A DNA stretch of 64,000 bases from Tilletiaria anomala UBC 951 (Eukaryota; Basidiomycota; Exobasidiomycetes; Georgefischeriales; Tilletiariaceae). Below are positions 58,779-64,000 of the stretch, piece after piece. Position 1 is the stretch's first letter; each line of letters begins with the position of its first letter. Position numbers and translations under genes: made by a program. A model generated the notes under the pieces. It searched no databases. It was not told the DNA's origin and was given only the letters and a program-made list of their open reading frames with translations. The DNA lies in the NCBI RefSeq assembly GCF_000711695.1, contig NW_013546932.1:1-64000 (forward strand), read 5' to 3'.

Positions 58779-60280
58779 CTATGAGAACTTCCACCTGGTC
58801 ATGCAATATTCAATGTCAGTAAATGCTGGAGGCCCAAAAATCTTGGAAGCATATAAAAAGCAGCGCGTCACGCACCTGTAGTTACAATTGACGCAAGTGA
58901 CGAAGACTGGGGGAAGGAGAGCAGCATGACGCGACAATGAGCATAATGCGTAGCGAACACTTGTGGCATGGATGCCTACCTGTCATCGGTTCATCCGCGC
59001 TCCTCGTCTGCACGTCCAAATGCGAATCAAGAGCGCGAAGTATGGGATGCGGTCAGCGCGTATCGTCCAGGCCGGAGATAGCGGAATGTCACGCACCTGC
59101 TTTTGGTAGTATCTGGTCTTGCGTTGCCTGCATCTTGAGCACTCGAACGCGTCGGTTTCTGCCTGTTGCTCCTCCGCTGCTCTGGCGTTGAACAAGTTCT
59201 GAATCATAAGTCGTTGTCGTTCTTGCCTCCGCGCGTCGCTCGCCATGTCCTCCACAGACATCTTAACGAGATCGTCCGGCAAAATGCGCCCATCTACAAC
59301 ACTTTTCCGCAGCTCCGGGTTGTTCTTGTCCTTTAGGTTGAGAGAGAGAGATCGTACCTTGGACTTGTACTCGTTGCATGTGGAACTCTTCCCGATGACA
59401 GTGTAGCATGAGCGTTCGACTGCTAGTGCGGCTTCAAACACCAAAGATTTGTCTGCGCCACCAATTAGAAGTAGCATATGAATATTTCTGACCCTACCAC
59501 ACCCGGTCACGCGACCACATACCTCCTCTGTAATCTGCCTCGAGACTCTGGTGTAGAAGCTTGAGACATGCATTCCTCACCTTGTCTTGCAGGCACTCGA
59601 AGTTTATCGGCTGTGCGGGCTTGGATGGGGTGGCGCTATCCCTCGTGGGCCCGGATCCACTCGTTGTGTCTGTGGAATCCTTCTTGACGGCGCTTGGAGC
59701 TGGAGAACTGGACGCTGCTGGCGAGGCGGCTGCTGGTGCTGGCGCACTCCCACCTTTGCTTGCTGGTGATGCTGATTCTAACAGGTAAAAGGAAAGCGAT
59801 AATATGTGAGCGAAAAGGTCAGGTGCTGCACAGTTTCCAGGTTTCAACTAACCCTCGGCGGCATGAATGCCTTTCCTCGCGTCCGGCTTGCCCGTTGAGC
59901 CTTTCTCTGCACCCACGACGGCTTTCCACTTCTTCACGATGGTCTTGGCCAAATCTGCGATCGCCGCATCGTTGGATTTTCGTAGTGGACCTATCGTCTT
60001 CCCAAGCTTCGTGGACTGCGAGCACAGAAGAATGTGTCAGGAGCTGGCTAAGGGCATGCCATCTCAGGGTTACACGCACCCGAATCAATTCCTCCGTCGG
60101 CTCTGCCTGATCCCTGAGCTTCTTGAGCAGTGCTTCGACATCCTGAAAGGGTGAACTTGATTATTCAGCTGCCGGTCGCGAGCACCGCATCTGCTTCATT
60201 CTCACCCTCCACTGAGATTCATTGACCGCCTTGCTCAGTCCTTTTGCGCACTCCTTCAGTTCCGCTGTCGACAGCGGCAT
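58779..60280 (-). CDS. DST1: Transcription elongation factor TFIIS
   Basis: TFIIS rescues backtracked RNA polymerase II by stimulating transcript cleavage. Eight exons are 60280-60206, 60142-60080, 60015-59853, 59777-59523, 59452-59097, 59007-58980 (28 nt), 58906-58876 (31 nt) and 58794-58779 (16 nt), giving 328 residues. The N-terminal LW domain runs over residues ~1-90 (DVEALLKKLRDQAEPTEELI, KTIGPLRKSNDAAIADLAK). An Ala/Ser/Pro linker leads to the central domain (VRNACLKLLHQSLEADYRGD, YKSKVRSLSLNLKDKNNPEL, PDDLVKMSVEDMASDARR). The zinc ribbon has FECSRCRQRKTRYYQKQ, the acidic catalytic hairpin TRSADEPMT and VTCVNCNYRWKFS. The family usually ends NRWKFC, here WKFS. The zinc ribbon is spread over four exons, three of them under 32 nt, and all junctions keep frame. 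Confidence 0.95.
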
Positions 60281-60680
60281 CTTGTCCACGGCGCGAAAAG
60301 AGCGACCTCAAAGCGATTCGCTTCTAATTAAAACCGATGGATGTTTGAGGGAAGGCCAAGTAGGTGGCACGGCGCGGTACCCGAACAAGAAGTGCGGCGT
60401 ACTTCAAAAGAAAGCGTACGGAACGGTGCTGCACTCGAAGGAGAGGTACAACGATGAAGGAGTGAAGTGTGGAAGGCAAAGAGCACAATGCTCATCGTCA
60501 TTCTCTCCCGAGCAATTTCATCGTTCCGCCTTCTCTGTCTCTCTCTGCTCCATCTTCATGCTTCTCATCTTCGATGTCTTCCTCGCAATTTCCACCACCG
60601 CCTGCTGTCCTGGATAAAGGAAAACGCAAAGAAAGCATACTGGTCGACAATTCATCCACACTGGGTGTACAAAAGCAACC
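60281..60680. promoter_or_regulatory. Bidirectional promoter region, TFIIS / uS8m
   Basis: The ATGs are divergent, with 400 bp between them. A C/T-rich tract at 60500-60610 lies on the uS8m side. An open frame that overlaps the uS8m start in another frame is not supported. Confidence 0.5.
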
Positions 60681-61142
60681 ATGCCACTCTATGGTGACTT
60701 TTGTGTGCGGCTGCAAAATGCCGCCCGCGCTCGCATTCGTTCCGTTCCTGTCCAGGCAACCAAGGACAATCTCTCCATGGCGCAGATCCTGCTTCAGCAA
60801 GGCTTCATCTACAACGTCACCCGCGGCACACTTGCCGGCCCGTCGCCAGCCACTTGGAACAAAGCGGGGATCGCGGACCGACGCTTATGGATCGACCTCA
60901 AGTACCGCATGGACGAGCGGCCAGTCCTGGGAAACATGTCACTCATATCCAAACCTTCGCGGCGGCTCGTGATGGATACTGGGGAGCTGCTACGCTTTGC
61001 AACAGGCAGAAGAGCAAAGTTCGTCAAGCCATTAACTCTAGGAGAGATTGGTCTTGTCAATTGCGGGTCAGCTGGGTGGTTTGAAGTCAAGGATGCTATT
61101 CAGAGAGGCCTTGGAGGCGAGTTGGTTGCCCGCGCTTCATAA
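60681..61142 (+). CDS. MRPS8: Mitochondrial small-subunit ribosomal protein uS8m
   Basis: A component of the mitochondrial ribosome 37S subunit that binds the central domain of 15S rRNA. It is a single exon of 153 residues, the normal size for the fungal protein. Family blocks are clear: MPLYGDFCVRLQNAARARIR at the start, AQILLQQGFIYNVTRG, RRLWIDLKYRMDERPVLGNM, SLISKPSRRLVMDTGELLRF (the uS8 signature region), LTLGEIGLVNCGSAGWFE and a C-terminal IQRGLGGELVARAS. As in other fungal uS8m proteins there is no separate long presequence, and the basic N-terminus probably acts in import. Confidence 0.93.
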   Translation: MPLYGDFCVRLQNAARARIRSVPVQATKDNLSMAQILLQQGFIYNVTRGTLAGPSPATWNKAGIADRRLWIDLKYRMDERPVLGNMSLISKPSRRLVMDTGELLRFATGRRAKFVKPLTLGEIGLVNCGSAGWFEVKDAIQRGLGGELVARAS

Positions 61143-61807
61143 CCACAGCAGGACGCACTGCAACACGAAATTGCACTATCGTAAGTGCTCCCTCCATGGA
61201 TTAATGGACTTATTCAGATGCTGACAATATGTTTCACCACCTTCACCAGCCTCGTACCGCTCCTAATCTTGCATTGCATATCCGACATTGTATCATACCG
61301 CAAGCGTGAAATTCCGCATCATCGCTTTCTGCGACCCGGTCTTTTCTCTGCTTATCTGTTCTTTCTTCCCAATGATGGCCAGGTTGCTGACATGGCAGTA
61401 ACGGGCCCGCGAGATCGACTGGACATACCGACCACATATAGCCAGGCATCACCGGCTCCCCTTCAATGGGGGCACGAAGGAATGTGTAAAGGTGCCTGCC
61501 GAAGACGGGACCTCTGTCGTACAACGTAACGAGAGCGTGGTATCCATAGGCAGACGTAAGACATCGCTATTTAGTATGCAGAGAACGTGGGGAACAAATA
61601 GAAAGACTGTTCAAGGTGTGTATATGTGAGCATTGACTGCATATTTTCTGCCCAAGACTGTGTGGTTTCGCAGGATTGCTTTTCCGGACTCTCGATAGGG
61701 TTGTAAAGGAGGGTATTGATCGCGAGAGAGTGAATAAATGAACCGGTCTCCGATGCTCGGAGCCCCTTCCAACATTGCGGGTACGGGTTCCGGGTTTCTA
61801 GATTTCA
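61143..61807. other. Intergenic between converging genes
   Basis: About 665 bp between the uS8m stop and the 3' end of the long disordered protein gene. No feature was supported. Confidence 0.5.
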
Positions 61808-63957
61808 TCATCTTCTCGTGCTTGAGCTTCGGCCGACGACTTGCATGGTAGGAGGGAGTGGCACATCGGGGTTGTAGCCGAAGTCCTGCTTGCTTAAGCG
61901 CTTCTTCTTTTTGCTGCTGATGCTATCGCCATCGGCAGTAGCTTTCGCTTTGGCCTCTGCCAAGTCACAGAGAGAATCAAAGTCAGCTGGAGGGCGTCGC
62001 CCACATATAACGTCGAATGAATATCATACGCACTAATGCTACCGGTTGCCTTGCCCAAGTGCATGCTGGCTGAGCTGAACGCCCGCCTAGCTCTCGAATA
62101 CTCATCATCTCCGCCAACAGCAATATCATCGTCGGACGAGTCGTCATGCTGCACCCCGATGCGCGTGGTCCAACTCGACCTGGACGAGGCGCAGTCAGCA
62201 GCGAGGTCGATAGGGCCTTGTTCGCGCATGATGCGTGAAGGCGCAGCTGGCGGTGGGGCGATGCGTAAGCTGAGCTGCGAGGCTCCATTTTTCGTGCTGC
62301 TGTGATTCGCCGTTGGGATCCCACCGGAGATGCTTGACCCTGGCGCGCTGACCTGGAACATGCTACCTGCGTCCGGACCAGGCAATGTTGGCGTCTCCGG
62401 TGGAAGCTTCGTGTCCGGGGCTAGCCGCACGCTCTTGCGGCGACCGCCGCCGCTACCAGAGGCATCGCTGACGACCGAGCCGGTCGTGTTGATGTTCAGT
62501 GCTGATTTGGGCGCAGGCGAGTGCGAGCGCATGGCAGAGTGCAGCATAGGCGGCGGTGTCATGGTCGTTGCGGCTGTTGCCGTCGAAGTGGACGGCGCCG
62601 TCGCGCTGGTCGCAGCGGTGCTTTGTGACGAGCCAAATTCCAGTTGCTTTGGCGCCGGAGAGTCTTCTTCATCACTGCTGCTGAGCTCAGGCGCGCCTTT
62701 TCCGTAGACACGGCTAGGCGTCAGCTTGCCGCTGGCGGTACTGGAGCCGAACTTGGTCCTGCTGGCAGTGGTACGAGTTACCCCGTCGGCGTGGCGTTGT
62801 TGCTGCTGCAGTTGCGTCGCTTGCTTTTGAGCAGCGGCAGCGTCAGCCTCTTCTCCAGCAGCAAGCAGCTTTTGGATGGCTTGCTGCTCGCCTGGGGTAA
62901 CGAGGCCGCCATCCAATTCATGGACTTGGGCGGGCGAGTTCTTGCGGCCATCAAGCGAGATGGAGAATGGTTCGCAGATGGGCATCTCAAGACGGGGGAG
63001 CGAGCCTTGGCATGCTTGCCTCTTTGGCGTCTCGAGCTTGTTTGACTGCTCAGGGGTAGCAACAGCAGGATTGCCACCAGAGGCAGCGCCGTCAAGCTGC
63101 ATATTCAGAGTTCCAGTGCCATCGAAGCTGCCAGCTGTCGCAAGGGCTGGCCGCTCGTTGACGGATCGGTAGCTGTTGTGCGCGCTCAACCCAGGTCTGG
63201 CGCTACTAAAGCTTTCATTGTCGTCGTCGCTTTCGTGTGTGCGCTTTTCACTGAGCTCATGCAGCTTGGGCAACTCGCTGCGGGTCTTCTCGGATTGGCT
63301 GTTGCCAGCAGCAGTGCCCGGCGTGGGTGTAGTTGCTGGCGGCGGAATGTCCACTTTACAAGCCACGGGTTCCTTGTAGAGGTTGTCCACGTTCAGCAAT
63401 GACGTAGCTGGCGGTGGGGCTTGGATGACAGGCCCCATGTCCGGGATTGGCGGTCGACGACCGGCTTTAGAGGCAGTGCTGTTGCTTCTGCTGAGAGAGT
63501 TCTTGAGCGCTGGCTTAAGCGGACCCTTGGAGCGCGAAACTGGATTGGACGTGTTGCACGCATTTTCCTGTACGTGTTGCGTAGCTGTCGAAACAGCCTG
63601 GCTCGTAGGAACTCCCTGGCCTTTTGGAACGATGCCTGCATCTGCAACAACTTCAGCAGCAGCCGTTGCTTTCTTCGGCGCTGCAGAGCCAGCGGTCGCA
63701 TCAACAGGTTTGGCGACCCAGCTACCCGTCGCGTGCTTGGCCTCCATCAAGCCGTTGCCGCTGAGGCTCTGCCTCTGCTTGGTTCTGCTGCTCTTGACGC
63801 TGCCTCTTCCGACAGGGTTTAGCAAGTCGGAGCGGCGCATGCCGCTCGAGGCGTCGCCAGACACGATGACGGTGGAGCTGCGCTTGACTGAACCGTGGCC
63901 AACAGCTCGCTGCGCGAGGAGTGCACTAGTCGAGGCGCTGGCTGCAGTGGGCGCCAT
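61808..63957 (-). CDS. Long disordered, Ser/Ala-rich protein of unknown function
   Basis: Exons are 63957-62034 and 61986-61808, joined over a 47-nt intron, the shortest in the window, to give 700 residues. I do not recognise the family. Almost all of it is low complexity (Ser, Ala, Thr, Pro, Gln), with short basic patches (SSRTKQRQSLSG, GGRRKSVRLAPDTKLPP) and acidic patches (LSSSDEEDSPAP, QHDDSSDDDIAVGGDDE). KRSSTVIVSG and RRKSVRL look like kinase sites. The C-terminus, created by splicing (TDFDSLCDLAEAKAKA, then KKKKRLSKQDFGYNPDVPLP), is the best candidate for a conserved motif. Composition suits a nuclear or cytoskeletal regulatory protein, but that is only an impression. The ATG at 63957 is the first in-frame one visible; the right edge of the window is close, so an upstream exon cannot be excluded. 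Confidence 0.7.
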
Positions 63958-64000
63958 CCGCGTGGCAGATGTGCCGATCTCACTGCCGCTGATTGAAGGG

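Noticed and set aside
60469-60972. Plus-strand frame of 167 codons overlapping the uS8m start
   Set aside because: uS8m in the other frame is fully conserved, so this frame is a shadow.

Overview
This window is nuclear DNA from a fungus, most likely a basidiomycete and plausibly one of the Ustilaginomycotina. Genes lie densely on both strands, the GT-AG introns are short (about 47-120 nt) and there are no operons. The recognisable genes are fungal: DPH3, PRP31, PRP40, PRP46, a Rab11-type GTPase, beta-tubulin, mitochondrial biotin synthase, TFIIS and mitochondrial uS8. Intron density is high (8 in beta-tubulin, 7 in TFIIS, 6 in the double-psi barrel gene), so this is not an intron-poor smut such as Ustilago. 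The clade is an inference from gene content and architecture; no marker in the window proves it.

Layout. 0-5 kb: VTA1 (minus, its 3' end lies beyond the left edge), a coiled-coil orphan and DPH3. 5.9-9.6 kb: a single-pass membrane protein on the minus strand with further candidate exons upstream. 9.7-18.3 kb: a compact block with a short-chain dehydrogenase, PRP31, biotin synthase, a CHID1-like GH18 protein and a 47-residue metallothionein split by two introns. 19.2-21.2 kb: a decayed MFS sugar transporter. 22.7-31.5 kb: PRP40, an MMtag/RS-rich protein, Rab11 and a mitochondrial dicarboxylate carrier. 32-38 kb: one small basic protein, then about 5.8 kb with no convincing gene. 38.4-43.3 kb: a secreted double-psi beta-barrel protein, a gankyrin/Nas6 homologue and an unusual AAA ATPase. 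43.8-45.6 kb: an unrecognised multi-exon gene that looks broken at its 3' end. 46.9-48.9 kb: beta-tubulin. 49.1-49.8 kb: a decayed DUF3237-type gene, followed by about 5 kb without genes. 54.9-64 kb: a C2H2 transcription factor, PRP46, TFIIS, mitochondrial uS8 and a long disordered protein.

How the genes relate. Most are housekeeping genes. RNA processing and transcription are prominent: Prp31 and Prp46 (tri-snRNP/NTC), Prp40 (U1 snRNP), an RS-rich MMtag protein and TFIIS. Several gene pairs are divergent and share promoter regions: biotin synthase/CHID1-like, MMtag/Rab11, NAS6/AAA ATPase and TFIIS/uS8m. I saw no virus-like element, DNA transposon, CRISPR array or tRNA gene that I could support. 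The less ordinary content is the metallothionein, two GC-AG introns with the same donor hexamer, three decayed genes, and start codons placed on tiny first exons. Splice sites were assigned by reading frame continuity and family conservation, without transcript evidence.
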